A stretch of DNA of 64,000 bases from Streptomyces luteolifulvus (GTDB taxonomy: Bacteria > Actinomycetota > Actinomycetes > Streptomycetales > Streptomycetaceae), in the NCBI RefSeq assembly GCF_008806595.1, contig NZ_VZRB01000004.1, positions 1 to 64,000 on the forward strand, in the 5' to 3' direction. Position 1 is the stretch's first letter. Each line of letters opens with the position of its first letter. Shown here one piece after another: positions 16,320 through 25,184 of this stretch. A program made the position numbers and the translations under genes. The notes beneath the pieces were generated by a model. It made no database searches. It worked only from the letters and a program-made list of their open reading frames with translations, and was not told the origin of the DNA.

Positions 16320-17522
16320 GTGGAATTGACTCTCCTCGGTACCGGTGCCCCCGCTGGACTCCCCCGACCCGACTGTCCCTGTGCTGTCTGTGCCGGCGCG
16401 CTCGGGGTGGATGCGCGGGCTGCGACCGCGCTGCTCGTGGACGGGGCGGTGCTGCTGGATCTGACGCCCGGTGCGGCGTTCGCGGCCGCTCGGGCGGGGC
16501 ATTCGCTGGGGGGCGTACGGCAGGTGTTGCTGTCGCATCCCCATGACGGGCCGGCGGTCGAGGTGCCGGCGGGGCTGCCGCAGCCGGGGCGGGTGCCGGA
16601 CGGGCGGGAGTTGGCACTGCTGACGGGGCATCGGGTGCGGGCGGTGGCGCTGGACGCGCCGGGCACCGGGTACGCCGTGACCGGCCCGGATGGGCAGCGG
16701 CTGCTGTATCTGCCGCCGGGAGGCGCTCCGGCCGGGCTGGAGGAAGGGTCCGGTGAGGCGTACGACATGGTCGTCGCGGATGTCGTGGGGCGGCCGGACG
16801 CGCTGGCCCGGCTGCGGGCGGCGGGGGCGGTGGGGCCGACGACGGACGTCATTGCCGTACACCTCGACCACGATGTACCGCCGGGGGCCGAGTTGCGGCG
16901 GCGGCTGGCCGCGGCGGGGGCGCGGGCCGTGCCGGACGGGACGACCCTGGCGGTGGGCGCCTACGAGGACGTACCGGATGTGCCGCGCCGGACGCTGGTG
17001 CTGGGCGGGGCACGGTCGGGCAAGTCGGTGGAGGCCGAGCGGCGGCTGGAGGCCTTCCCGGACGTGCTGTACGTCGCGACCGGCGGCACCCGTGGCGGGG
17101 ACAGCGAGTGGGCGTCGCGGGTCGCCGTGCACCGGGAGCGGCGGCCGGGGTCGTGGCAGACCGCCGAGACCTGCGATCTGGTGCCGCTGCTGGCCGAGGA
17201 CGGGCCGCCGTTGCTCATCGACTGTCTGTCGCTGTGGCTGACGGACGCGATGGACTCGGTGGGGGCCTGGGACGACGCGGAGTGGGCGGGCGGCGGCGAG
17301 CGGGCCCTGCGCGAGCGGGTGCGGGAGTTGACGGAGGCGCTGCGGGCGACCCGGCGGACCGTGGTGGCCGTGTCGAACGAGGTGGGGTCGGGGATCGTGC
17401 CGGCCACGGCGTCCGGGCGGCGGTACCGGGACGAGCTGGGGCGGCTGAACGCCGCCTTCGCGGGCGAGTGCGAGCATGTGCTGCTGGTGGTGGCCGGGCA
17501 GGCGATGGTGCTACGCGGATGA
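16320..17522 (+). CDS. cobU: Adenosylcobinamide kinase/guanylyltransferase with an N-terminal metallo-hydrolase-like domain
   Basis: The C-terminal half (about 222-400) is CobU/CobP, which phosphorylates adenosylcobinamide and then adds GMP, a step of cobalamin nucleotide-loop assembly. It has the P-loop GGARSGKS near residue 227, a central LLIDCLSLWLTD motif and VSNEVGSGIVP. The first 220 residues resemble the metallo-beta-lactamase/PqqB fold (LLGTGAPAGLPRPDC at the start, VLLSHPHDGPAVEV where the HxHxDH metal motif should be). The Asp-His metal residues are replaced, so this domain may bind rather than hydrolyse. The 400-residue product starts at GTG behind GGGGAAAA. Its end overlaps the convergent methyltransferase gene by 12 bases. 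Confidence 0.9.
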   Translation: MELTLLGTGAPAGLPRPDCPCAVCAGALGVDARAATALLVDGAVLLDLTPGAAFAAARAGHSLGGVRQVLLSHPHDGPAVEVPAGLPQPGRVPDGRELALLTGHRVRAVALDAPGTGYAVTGPDGQRLLYLPPGGAPAGLEEGSGEAYDMVVADVVGRPDALARLRAAGAVGPTTDVIAVHLDHDVPPGAELRRRLAAAGARAVPDGTTLAVGAYEDVPDVPRRTLVLGGARSGKSVEAERRLEAFPDVLYVATGGTRGGDSEWASRVAVHRERRPGSWQTAETCDLVPLLAEDGPPLLIDCLSLWLTDAMDSVGAWDDAEWAGGGERALRERVRELTEALRATRRTVVAVSNEVGSGIVPATASGRRYRDELGRLNAAFAGECEHVLLVVAGQAMVLRG

Positions 17523-18335
17523 CGCCGGTTCCCCTTTGCGGGCGATGATCCGGTACGTGTCCGGGAGGCGGGCGCGGCTCAGCTGGAGCGCTGCGGCGGG
17601 CGGGACGCGGTCCGCGGTTCCGGCCGGGATGATCGTGCAGCCCTGGGACTCCAGCTCCGTGCGGAGGTTGTCCGGCGGCATCAGGTGCAGCTCACCGGGC
17701 TGGGTGCGCCGAAGCCACCACCCGCCCAGCAGGGTGGCGAACGCGCAGTGGGGGTCGAGGAGTTCGAGCAGCAGGTGGCCGCCGGAGCGGAGGGCGGTCA
17801 GGGCGGCGCGGAGCTCCTCGCGCGGGTCCGGGACGCGCTGCAGGTGATGGACCATGCTGACCACGTCGTAGCGGGCGCGGAGGTGCGCCGTGAGCTGCGG
17901 GTTCGTCAGACGGCCCACGTACGCCCGCTCGACGCGGCCCGCCGCGCGGGCCTGTTCGACACGGGGGGTCGGGTCGAGGCCGTCGAAGGACGAGTACGGG
18001 AAGAACTCCTTCGCCGTCTGCGGGAAATGGGCGTGCCCCGTGCCCACGTCCAGCCAGGCCTCCGGCTCGGGGAAGGGCAGCATCGCGCGGGCGGTACGGC
18101 GATGGCGGCGCGAGGTGCCCCGCCCGTCGCCGGTGTCCCGGCGGCGGAGGGCCGGGCCGGTGGCCGTGAGCCGGGGGTTCTGGAACAGGTGGGAGCAGTC
18201 CCGGCACTCGTCGACGGCACACGGGCCGGCCTGGCGCGGGCGCAGGTCCCGGGAGCCGCACCAGGGGCAGTCGTCGCGGCGCGGCTCGTGAACGGGGCGC
18301 GCGGAGAGGGCGGTTGGTTCTTGGGGTGCGGACAT
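17511..18335 (-). CDS. Class I SAM-dependent methyltransferase with N-terminal zinc-ribbon-like motif
   Basis: A 274-residue protein. The N-terminus has two Cys pairs, CPWCGSRDL and CRDCSHLF, likely a zinc-binding ribbon. The methyltransferase domain follows with AWLDVGTGHAHFPQTA as the SAM loop, LDPTP at strand 2 and VVSMVHHLQRVPDPREEL after it. This layout is shared with Streptomyces methyltransferases of unknown target. The ATG at 18335 follows GGGAG and is favoured over an upstream ATG at 18425. It lies between cobU (convergent) and cobT (divergent), but nothing ties it to cobalamin. Confidence 0.85.
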   Translation of the reverse strand: MSAPQEPTALSARPVHEPRRDDCPWCGSRDLRPRQAGPCAVDECRDCSHLFQNPRLTATGPALRRRDTGDGRGTSRRHRRTARAMLPFPEPEAWLDVGTGHAHFPQTAKEFFPYSSFDGLDPTPRVEQARAAGRVERAYVGRLTNPQLTAHLRARYDVVSMVHHLQRVPDPREELRAALTALRSGGHLLLELLDPHCAFATLLGGWWLRRTQPGELHLMPPDNLRTELESQGCTIIPAGTADRVPPAAALQLSRARLPDTYRIIARKGEPASSA

Positions 18336-18493
18336 GAGCGGCTCCCGGGCGCGTGGGGCGTACGAAAGGGCCGTACGACAATCCAGTGCAAAAAGGAACG
18401 TATGGGATCGCGATCTTGGGTGCAACGACGTGTCGGAGTCGTGGTGGCCATATGGCGACGAGCTGTTCGATCCGGGCCGGTACTGTTCGGCGA

Positions 18494-19579
18494 ATGAGCT
18501 CGCTTAATCTCGACGACTTCACCGATCTGATCGAGCGCCCCGACGGCGGGGTACGCCGTGACGCCGAGGCGCGCCGTGAGCGTCAGATCGTGCCGCCCGG
18601 GTCGCTGGGCCGCCTCGACGACCTGGGTGAGTGGCTGGCCACGGCGCAGTCGGCCGTACCGGTGCGGCCGGTCGAACGGCCGCGGGTCGTGCTCTTCGCC
18701 GGTGACCACGGGATCGCCGGACTGGGCGTCTCCGCGCGGCCCGCGGGCAGCGCGGGCGAGTTGGTGCGGGAGGTGCTGGAGGGCGGCCGCCCCGTGTCGG
18801 TGCTCGCCCGGCGCCTCCGCGTGCCGGTGCGGATCGTCGACATGGCGCTCGACTGCGACCCGGAGACGCTGCCCGCGGAGGTGGTACGGCACCGGGTGCG
18901 GCGCGGCAGCGGGCGGATCGACATCGAGGATGCGCTGACGGCCGAGGAGGCCGAGGCCGCGTTCCGGGCCGGGGTCGCGGTGGCGGACGAGGAGGCCGAC
19001 TCCGGTACGGACCTGGTGGTGCTCGGCGATGTGAGCGTGGGCGGGACCACCGTGGCGGGCGTGCTGATCGCCGCGCTGTGCGGGACCGACGCGTCCGTCG
19101 TGACCGGCCGGGGCGGGCTCGCGATCGACGATCTGGCGTGGATGCGCAAGTGCGCGGCGATCCGGGACTCGCTGCGCCGGGCCCGGCCCGTGCTCGGGGA
19201 CCAGATGCAGCTGCTGGCGGCGGTGGGCGGGGCGGACTTCGCGGCCATCACGGGCTTTCTGCTGCAGAGCGCGGTGCGCAAGCTGCCGGTGATCCTGGAC
19301 GGGGTGGTGGTGGCCGCGTGCGCGCTGGTCGCGCAGCGGATCGCGTTCCGGGCGCCGGACTGGTGGCTCGCCGGGCAGAACAGCGGGGAGCCGGGGCAGG
19401 CCAAGGCACTGGACCGGATGGCGCTGGAGCCGCTGCTCGACCACGGGGTGACGGTCGGGGAGGGGGCGGGGGCCCTGCTGGCACTGCCGCTGGTGCAGGC
19501 CGCTGCGGCGCTGGCGGCGGAGCTGCCCGAGAAGCCGGAGCCTGCGGAAAAGACGGAGGACGAGACGGCGGAGGAGTAG
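18494..19579 (+). CDS. cobT: Nicotinate-nucleotide:dimethylbenzimidazole phosphoribosyltransferase
   Basis: Makes alpha-ribazole phosphate, the activated lower ligand of cobalamin, in the cytosol. The 361-residue product has the family motifs VPPGSLGRLDDLG (about 36-48), FAGDHGIAG, GDVSVGGTTVAGVL and the C-terminal EGAGALLAL with the catalytic Glu. The last 20 residues form an acidic Glu/Lys/Ala tail beyond the usual end. The ATG has no clear ribosome site, so the transcript may be nearly leaderless. It works in the same branch as the nearby cobU and cobS. I looked for a cobalamin riboswitch upstream and saw none. Confidence 0.94.
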   Translation: MSSLNLDDFTDLIERPDGGVRRDAEARRERQIVPPGSLGRLDDLGEWLATAQSAVPVRPVERPRVVLFAGDHGIAGLGVSARPAGSAGELVREVLEGGRPVSVLARRLRVPVRIVDMALDCDPETLPAEVVRHRVRRGSGRIDIEDALTAEEAEAAFRAGVAVADEEADSGTDLVVLGDVSVGGTTVAGVLIAALCGTDASVVTGRGGLAIDDLAWMRKCAAIRDSLRRARPVLGDQMQLLAAVGGADFAAITGFLLQSAVRKLPVILDGVVVAACALVAQRIAFRAPDWWLAGQNSGEPGQAKALDRMALEPLLDHGVTVGEGAGALLALPLVQAAAALAAELPEKPEPAEKTEDETAEE

Positions 19580-19644
19580 CGGAGGCGTAGTCGCCGGTAC
19601 GGCCGATCGCTGTCACGGCGGAGAAGGCGGCATGATCACCCTTC

Positions 19645-19836
19645 ATGGGAGATGTCCGAGTCGCACCGCGGGCCGCCGTCTTCACCTCCGGTGTGTTCGC
19701 GGAGATCCAGATCACTCGGGTGTCGCTCAACTGCGCCCTGTTCCGGTCGGTCTTCGAACGTGGCGAGGGACCGGTGCCGGGGCTGTGGCGGTCGCCGGAC
19801 CGCGCCGACGCCGAGCACCCGGAGACCCGTGGATGA
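19645..19836 (+). CDS. Possible small protein coupled to the downstream membrane protein gene
   Basis: A 63-codon frame whose TGA overlaps the ATG of the next gene (ATGA), an arrangement typical of coupled genes. The predicted peptide has a mildly hydrophobic middle (FTSGVFAEIQITRV) but no known motif. No strong ribosome site precedes the ATG. Coding bias is acceptable but the other frames are also open, so it may be noise. Kept at low confidence because of the tight overlap. Confidence 0.35.
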   Translation: MGDVRVAPRAAVFTSGVFAEIQITRVSLNCALFRSVFERGEGPVPGLWRSPDRADAEHPETRG

Positions 19837-20501
19837 ACACCCTCGCCCGCTGGGCCCGCGCCGAATGGGGACCGCTGTACGCCACGGTGCGCGGGCCGCT
19901 GCTGAAGCGGCGGTGGCGGGCGGTGCCGATGACGCTCGGGGCGGTGTGCCTGACGGCGCTCATGCAGGTGGTGCAGAACCAGTCGTGGGGTTACGGGTTC
20001 GTGCAGGACATCGGGGCCGTACGGGCGCAGGACCCGCTGTGGCTCGCGCTGCTGCGTACTCCCCTGTCGCTGTTCGTGCCCGCGCTGGACCTGCCGGTGT
20101 GGGGTGCGCTCGCGCAGATCCTGCTGGTGTTCGGCATCGCGGAGATCTGCCTCGGCTGGTGGCGGACGCTCGCCGTCGCGTACGCCGCCACGCTCGCCGG
20201 GACGATGTACGCGCGTGTGGGCATCTGGCTGGGCCCCGACAGCCCGCTCGGCCTCCCCGCCTCGGACGCCCCCGTCGTGGACACCGGCCCGTCGGCCGCG
20301 GTGGTGGGCCTCGCGGTGTTCCTCGGCCGGCGCTACGGCGCGTACGTCACGGCGGCCGCGGTGATCACGGCGATGGTGACCGAGGTCCTCCTGAAGGAAA
20401 ACCTGGCCGGCAAGGAACACCTGGCGGCCATCGCGGGGGTGGGCATGCTGTGCGGGCTCTCGACACTGCGCCACCGCCGGACATCGGGAACGCCGGGCTA
20501 G
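19833..20501 (+). CDS. Rhomboid-like integral membrane protein
   Basis: A 222-residue protein with about five or six membrane helices. In the second half a GPSAAVVGL segment and a later KEHLAAIAGVG segment sit where intramembrane rhomboid proteases carry their serine (GxSx) and histidine, so it belongs to the rhomboid-like group. Activity is unproven because other rhomboid landmarks are weak. The ATG overlaps the stop of a possible 63-residue gene. After the stop comes a 370-base gene-free stretch. Confidence 0.75.
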   Translation: MNTLARWARAEWGPLYATVRGPLLKRRWRAVPMTLGAVCLTALMQVVQNQSWGYGFVQDIGAVRAQDPLWLALLRTPLSLFVPALDLPVWGALAQILLVFGIAEICLGWWRTLAVAYAATLAGTMYARVGIWLGPDSPLGLPASDAPVVDTGPSAAVVGLAVFLGRRYGAYVTAAAVITAMVTEVLLKENLAGKEHLAAIAGVGMLCGLSTLRHRRTSGTPG

Positions 20502-20869
20502 TCGGTGCTGGTCGCCTTCGGCTGCACACCGCGGCGAACGGCAGGAACCCCCAGCCCGCAGCGGGCACCGTCCGACCGCGTCACCCTCGACACCACACCA
20601 GCGGCCCACCCCGGCAAGCGGCTCGCCCCACCCGGGCCACGGACGCCCGAGCCCCTACGCCCCCACGAGTCCCAGCGCCGCATGAGCGCCTCGCCATCGG
20701 ATTGCCGGAACCACGGGCGACGCCGGGATCATCACGCGACTGCACCACCCCACACCGCACCAGCGGCACGCACCGGCTGCCCGCCCCACCGGCCCGCCCA
20801 GGTCGCGGACACCCGAGCCCCGCAGCCGCCGTGGGGAAGCGGCACAGCGGCGAGCGCGTCATCAGTGGC
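20502..20869. other. Gene-free stretch with a degenerate direct duplication
   Basis: C- and G-rich DNA between convergent genes. Two related segments, 20591-20708 and 20753-20886, share blocks in the same order (ACCAGCGGC, CGCCCCACC, GGAC.CCCGAGCCCC, GAGCGC.TC and a final TTGCCGG/ATGGCCGG). This looks like an old tandem duplication with a period near 160-165 bases. Long open frames here lack ribosome sites and shift with the indels. Confidence 0.5.
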
Positions 20870-21631
20870 TCACCGTCGAATGGCCGGTACCACCGGCTCG
20901 TCCGGTTTGCCGCCGATCAGGTCCTGGAGTTTGCGGCTGAGGGTCGTCCAGCGGCGGTCGTGGTGGTAGATGCGCAGGGTTGATCTGGCGCGGGCGCGCG
21001 GGCGGCGGCGGTAGAAGCGCCTCGCCCAGGGGGAGCCGGGGCGGGCCAGCCGGATCGCGCCGATCAGGGCGATGATCGGGATGATCGCGCCGAAGAGCGC
21101 GGTGCGGGGCTTGCCCTTGCTCAGCGCGAGCAGGGCCAGGAAGAAGTTGACCGCGATCGTCGAGAGCACGGTGCCGCGGTCCTGCAGTTCGTCCTGGGAC
21201 AGGTCGTTGACGCCGAACGGCGAGAAGCCCGCGAGGAGCAGGCCCACCAGCGCGGCCGTGACCACCACGACCTCGACGCTCTGCCGGCCCGCCTCCGTCC
21301 AGTAGACGTCGTCGAGATGCAGGATCAGCGCGAACTCGTCCAGGACGAGACCCGCGCCGACACCGAAGATGACCGCGGACAAGGCCGCGCCGACGCCGTG
21401 CCGGGCGCTGGCGACCGCGCCGAAGCCGCCGATGATGATGAGGAGGACGCCGGGGACCACGTGGTGGATGTGCAGCCCGCCCGCCTGCACATTGCCGAAC
21501 GGGCCTCTGCCCGCCCGGATGAGGCGGGTGATGACCCGGGTGATCACAAAGGTCAGGACGAAGGCGGTGAGCGCGCAGAGCAGTGGCAGCTTGCCTGGTT
21601 CGATGATGTTCCGCTCCAGCCAATGTCCCAT
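20870..21631 (-). CDS. Integral membrane protein of unknown function
   Basis: A 253-residue protein with about six helices (for example LPLLCALTAFVLTFVITRVI, GVLLIIIGGFGAVA, VVVVTAALVGLLLAGF, FFLALLALSKG, ALFGAIIPIIALIGAI) and a basic C-terminal tail rich in Arg. His-rich HIHHVVPG and an EFALILHLDDVYW segment are striking polar features inside the membrane region. I do not recognise a named function. The ATG at 21631 gives the shortest sensible start. It is divergent from cobS and convergent with the rhomboid-like gene across a repeat-bearing gap. Confidence 0.82.
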   Translation of the reverse strand: MGHWLERNIIEPGKLPLLCALTAFVLTFVITRVITRLIRAGRGPFGNVQAGGLHIHHVVPGVLLIIIGGFGAVASARHGVGAALSAVIFGVGAGLVLDEFALILHLDDVYWTEAGRQSVEVVVVTAALVGLLLAGFSPFGVNDLSQDELQDRGTVLSTIAVNFFLALLALSKGKPRTALFGAIIPIIALIGAIRLARPGSPWARRFYRRRPRARARSTLRIYHHDRRWTTLSRKLQDLIGGKPDEPVVPAIRR

Positions 21632-21712
21632 ATGGCCAACTTTATCCACGCCCCCCGCGGGCGCCATCCGCCGCCGCCCCGGGCCCTTGCGGCCGCCGGG
21701 TAATCTGCGGCG

Positions 21713-22498
21713 GTGTCCAAAACCCCCTGGCCGGACGGCCTCCGCTTCATCTTCGGCACCCTCACCGTGCTCCCCGTCCGGGTGACCCGCTGGGACCGGG
21801 AGGCGGCCCGCGGCGGCATGCTGTGCGCCCCGCTGGCCGGGCTGCTGGTCGGCGGGTGCGCCGCGACGCTCGGCGTGCTCCTGCTCTTCCTGGGTGCGGG
21901 ACCGCTGCTCGCCGCCGTCGCCACCGCCGCCGTACCGGCCGCCCTCACCCGTGGCCTCCATCTCGACGGGCTCGCGGACATTGCGGACGGGCTCGGCAGC
22001 GGAAAGCCCGCGCAGGACGCGCTGCGGATCATGAAGCAGTCGGACATCGGGCCGTTCGGGGTGATCACCCTCGTCTTCGTGCTGCTCGCCCAGGTCGCCG
22101 CGCTGACCAGGGCGTACGACGACTCGTGGGCCCGGGGTGCGCTCGCGGCGGTCGTCTCGGCGACCGCGGCCCGGCTCGCCCTCACCCTGGCCGCCCGCAC
22201 CGGAGTGCCGGCCGCCCGGCCCGAGGGCCTCGGGGCGGCCGTGGCGGGAGTCGTCCCGGTGGGCGGGGCGGTGGCGGTGGGCGTCGCGGTCACCCTGGCC
22301 GCCGGGGCGGGGGGCGCGCTCTTCGGGCCGTACGACATCACCCGCACCGCACTCGCGGTCGTCGTCGCTGCCGCTGCCGCCGAACTCCTCCGGCGGCACT
22401 GCATACGCAGGTTCGGCGGGGTGACGGGGGACGTCTTCGGGGGCCTTGAGGAGACGGCGGCGACGACGGCGCTCGTGGTGCTGGCGCTGGGCCGCTAA
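21713..22498 (+). CDS. cobS: Adenosylcobinamide-GDP ribazoletransferase (cobalamin synthase)
   Basis: Membrane enzyme that joins adenosylcobinamide-GDP with alpha-ribazole, the last condensation of cobalamin synthesis. The 261-residue product has about six helices and the family motif RGLHLDGLADIADGLGSGKP (about 80-99) with its metal-binding aspartates. The GTG start lies shortly after the divergent membrane gene. It completes the CobU-CobT-CobS set within 6 kb, although the genes are not one operon. An RDD gene follows after 41 bases. Confidence 0.94.
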   Translation: MSKTPWPDGLRFIFGTLTVLPVRVTRWDREAARGGMLCAPLAGLLVGGCAATLGVLLLFLGAGPLLAAVATAAVPAALTRGLHLDGLADIADGLGSGKPAQDALRIMKQSDIGPFGVITLVFVLLAQVAALTRAYDDSWARGALAAVVSATAARLALTLAARTGVPAARPEGLGAAVAGVVPVGGAVAVGVAVTLAAGAGGALFGPYDITRTALAVVVAAAAAELLRRHCIRRFGGVTGDVFGGLEETAATTALVVLALGR

Positions 22499-22539
22499 TC
22501 TGAGCGACCGCACAGACGTGATCGTCGTCGGGGGGACGT

Positions 22540-23154
22540 ATGCCGAAGCTGCGCCGTGCCATGGCCTGGTTCATCGACTTCGCGCTGGTGCTCGCGGGCG
22601 CCTCCGCGCTCGCCGTGCTCACCTTCCACCGGATATCCGGGCTCGTCACCGATGTGCCCGAACTCGCCACCCGAAGCGGCTTCGACCTGCTGACCTCGCG
22701 CGGTGATGTCATCGACGCCTCGCAGCACCTCGGGCTGTCGCTGTGGAACAAGTCGGTGCTGTACGTCGAGCAGGCCTTCGGACTGCTCGTCGTGGCGACG
22801 TTCCTCTACCAATGGGGTTCGCTGGCGCTCGCCGGCCGCACCATCGGCAAGGGGCTCCTCGGTCTGAAGGTCACGCCGAGCCGCCCACGCCGAGCCGCGC
22901 TGCGGGCCGCCGTCACCACCACGGCGGACGTCGTGATCTACGCCGTGGCCTGTGTGCTGCTGGTCGAGGGGCAGTTCCTGCTGTCGGTGCTGGTGTGGGC
23001 GGTCGCGGTGGCCGTCTTCTTCGTCAATGCACTGCCCGTCCTCGCCCCCGCCCGCCGGTCCCTCGCCGACCGGATCGCGGGTACCGCCGTCACCGGGATC
23101 GGGCTCGGCACGCCCGGCGCGTCGATCCCGTCCGGAGGGACACCGCGGCGGTGA
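22540..23154 (+). CDS. RDD-family membrane protein
   Basis: A 204-residue protein with an RDD domain. It begins LRRAMAWFIDFALVLAGA, containing the Arg and Asp of the family, has about four helices, and the second family landmark TIGKGLLGLKVTP in the middle. RDD proteins are poorly understood; some act as ion exchangers. It has a GGGGGG site before its ATG and is close behind cobS. The gene is distinct from the second RDD gene at 46.1-46.6 kb, which is shorter and has the domain at its C-terminal side. Confidence 0.85.
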   Translation: MPKLRRAMAWFIDFALVLAGASALAVLTFHRISGLVTDVPELATRSGFDLLTSRGDVIDASQHLGLSLWNKSVLYVEQAFGLLVVATFLYQWGSLALAGRTIGKGLLGLKVTPSRPRRAALRAAVTTTADVVIYAVACVLLVEGQFLLSVLVWAVAVAVFFVNALPVLAPARRSLADRIAGTAVTGIGLGTPGASIPSGGTPRR

Positions 23155-23408
23155 AGTCCCGTGACCGACGGGCGAGTTCGCCGTCGGGGTCGGGCCCGCC
23201 GTCTGCGATGCGTGAAGTGGCCACGGCGCCACCGGCAGGTGAACGCACCGCGGCGATGATCGGACGGCCCGCCGAGCGTAGGCTCGTGCCGGGTCTGCCT
23301 GCCCGGGCAGAACCCTGGTTCATGGCCGCACATAGAGTCGGACGTCGGGCCTGGCCGACCCACCCCTCTCGGCCATCGTTACTTCAAGGGAAGCGAGATT
23401 CCACCACC

Positions 23409-24935
23409 GTGACTGCTCTGACTCTCAGCACCGCCGCGGCGCCCGGCCTGCGGGCCGACGCGATCGTGATCGGTGTCGCCAAGGGCGCCAAGGGCCCGGT
23501 CGTCGCACCGGGCGCCGAGGCCGTGGACAAGGCGTACGACGGCCGCCTCGCCGGCGTCCTGGAGACCCTCGGTGCCTCCGGTGCCGAGGGCGAGGTGACG
23601 AAGCTCCCCGCGCCGTCCGGCTTCAAGGCTCCGCTCGTGGTGGCGGTGGGCCTGGGCGCCGAGCCCGAGAAGGACTCCGCGTTCGGCGCGGAGGCACTGC
23701 GCAAAGCCGCCGGTGCCGCCGCCCGTGCCCTCGCCGGTTCCAAGAAGGCCGCCTTCGCCCTGCCGATCGGGGACGCCGGCGACACCGGCGCGGTCGCCGA
23801 GGGCGCGCTGCTCGGCGCGTACTCCTTCGACACCTACAAGGACAACGGCAACTCCGGCAAGGCCAAGAACGGCAAGGCCCCGCTCGCCGAGGTCGCGCTG
23901 CTCGGCGGCAAGCCCCGCGACAAGGCGTACAAGGCGGCGGTCCAGCGCGCCACCGCCGTGGCCGAGGAGCTCAACCGGGCCCGCGACCTGATCAACACCC
24001 CGCCGAACGATCTCAACCCCCAGTCCTTCGCCGCTCTCGCGCAGACCGCGGCCAAGGAGCACGGCCTCAAGGTGCAGGTGCTCGACGAGAAGGCCCTGGA
24101 GAAAGGCGGCTACGGCGGCATCCTCGGCGTCGGCGCGGGCTCCCAGGCCGCTCCCCGGCTGGTGAAGCTGTCGTACACGCACTCCAAGTCGGCCAAGCAC
24201 CTCGCCTTCGTGGGCAAGGGCATCACCTACGACTCGGGCGGCATCTCGCTCAAGCCCGCCGGGCACAACGAGACGATGAAGTGCGACATGAGCGGTGCGG
24301 CGGCGGTCTTCGCCGCGGTGGTCGCCGCCGCGCGCCTGGGCCTCGAGGTCAATGTGACCGGCTGGCTGGCCCTGGCCGAGAACATGCCGTCGGGCTCCGC
24401 GACCCGGCCGGGCGATGTGCTGCGCATGTACAGCGGCAAGACGGTGGAGGTGCTCAACACGGACGCGGAGGGCCGCCTCGTGCTGGCCGACGCGCTGTGG
24501 GCCGCCTCACAGGAGAAGCCGGACGCGATCGTGGACGTCGCGACCCTGACCGGCGCGATGGTGCTGGCGCTCGGCCACCGCACGTTCGGGATCATGGCGA
24601 ACGACGACGCGTTCCGCTCCGCTCTGCACGAGGCGGCGGAGGAGGTCGGTGAGCCGGCGTGGCCGATGCCGCTGCCGGAGCACCTGCGCAAGGGGATGGA
24701 CTCGCCGACCGCCGACATCGCGAACATGGGCGAGCGGATGGGCGGCGGGCTGGTCGCGGGGCTCTTCCTGCGCGAGTTCGTCGGCGAGGGGATCACCTGG
24801 GCGCACCTGGACATCGCGGGGCCGGCGTTCAACGAGGGCGGTCCGTTCGGTTACACGCCGAAGGGCGGAACGGGGTCTGCGGTGCGGACGCTGGTGCGGG
24901 TCGCCGAGCTGACGGCCTCGGGGGACCTGGGCTGA
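23409..24935 (+). CDS. pepA: Leucyl aminopeptidase, M17 family
   Basis: A 508-residue cytosolic metallo-aminopeptidase that removes N-terminal residues from peptides. The N-terminal macro-like domain (about 1-180) is followed by the catalytic domain with GKGITYDSGGISLKP and NTDAEGRLVLADAL, which hold the di-metal ligands and catalytic Lys/Arg. The GTG at 23409 is preceded by AAGGGAAGCGAG about a dozen bases upstream; longer in-frame extensions lack coding bias. A strong terminator follows. An equivalent pepA stands near cobS in mycobacteria, which supports the identity. Confidence 0.95.
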   Translation: MTALTLSTAAAPGLRADAIVIGVAKGAKGPVVAPGAEAVDKAYDGRLAGVLETLGASGAEGEVTKLPAPSGFKAPLVVAVGLGAEPEKDSAFGAEALRKAAGAAARALAGSKKAAFALPIGDAGDTGAVAEGALLGAYSFDTYKDNGNSGKAKNGKAPLAEVALLGGKPRDKAYKAAVQRATAVAEELNRARDLINTPPNDLNPQSFAALAQTAAKEHGLKVQVLDEKALEKGGYGGILGVGAGSQAAPRLVKLSYTHSKSAKHLAFVGKGITYDSGGISLKPAGHNETMKCDMSGAAAVFAAVVAAARLGLEVNVTGWLALAENMPSGSATRPGDVLRMYSGKTVEVLNTDAEGRLVLADALWAASQEKPDAIVDVATLTGAMVLALGHRTFGIMANDDAFRSALHEAAEEVGEPAWPMPLPEHLRKGMDSPTADIANMGERMGGGLVAGLFLREFVGEGITWAHLDIAGPAFNEGGPFGYTPKGGTGSAVRTLVRVAELTASGDLG

Positions 24936-24950
24936 GACCGGCTTCACTGT

Positions 24951-24994
24951 GACGGGGCCTCGCATGCGGGTAGCGCGAGGCCCCGTCGCCTTTT
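24951..24994 (+). terminator. Intrinsic terminator of pepA
   Basis: Arms GACGGGGCCTCGC (24951-24963) and its exact complement (24975-24987) flank an 11-base loop; CTTTT follows. It starts 15 bases after the pepA stop. Confidence 0.92.
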
Positions 24995-25184
24995 GTCCCG
25001 GTTCGTATGAACAGTGGGACGTCTCACACACCTGCCCGGCGTCTCGTTCGGTCGCGACAAGTGCGAAGATGGGGCACGGCAGGACAGGGCCCCGACCACA
25101 GGGCCGAAGCAACAGCGGCCGGACACCAGCCGCCGCCCGGTCATCGAGGACCGGCGTACGGCGCACATGCATGGAGGACGTGAC

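Noticed and set aside
18336..18493. Cobalamin riboswitch before cobT
   Set aside because: No B12-box-like element or expected paired regions seen here, nor upstream of cobU or cobS.
20505..20969. Plus-strand frame of 154 codons in the gap after the rhomboid-like gene
   Set aside because: Pro/His/Arg-rich low-quality sequence over degenerate repeats, no ribosome site, and it runs into the opposite gene.
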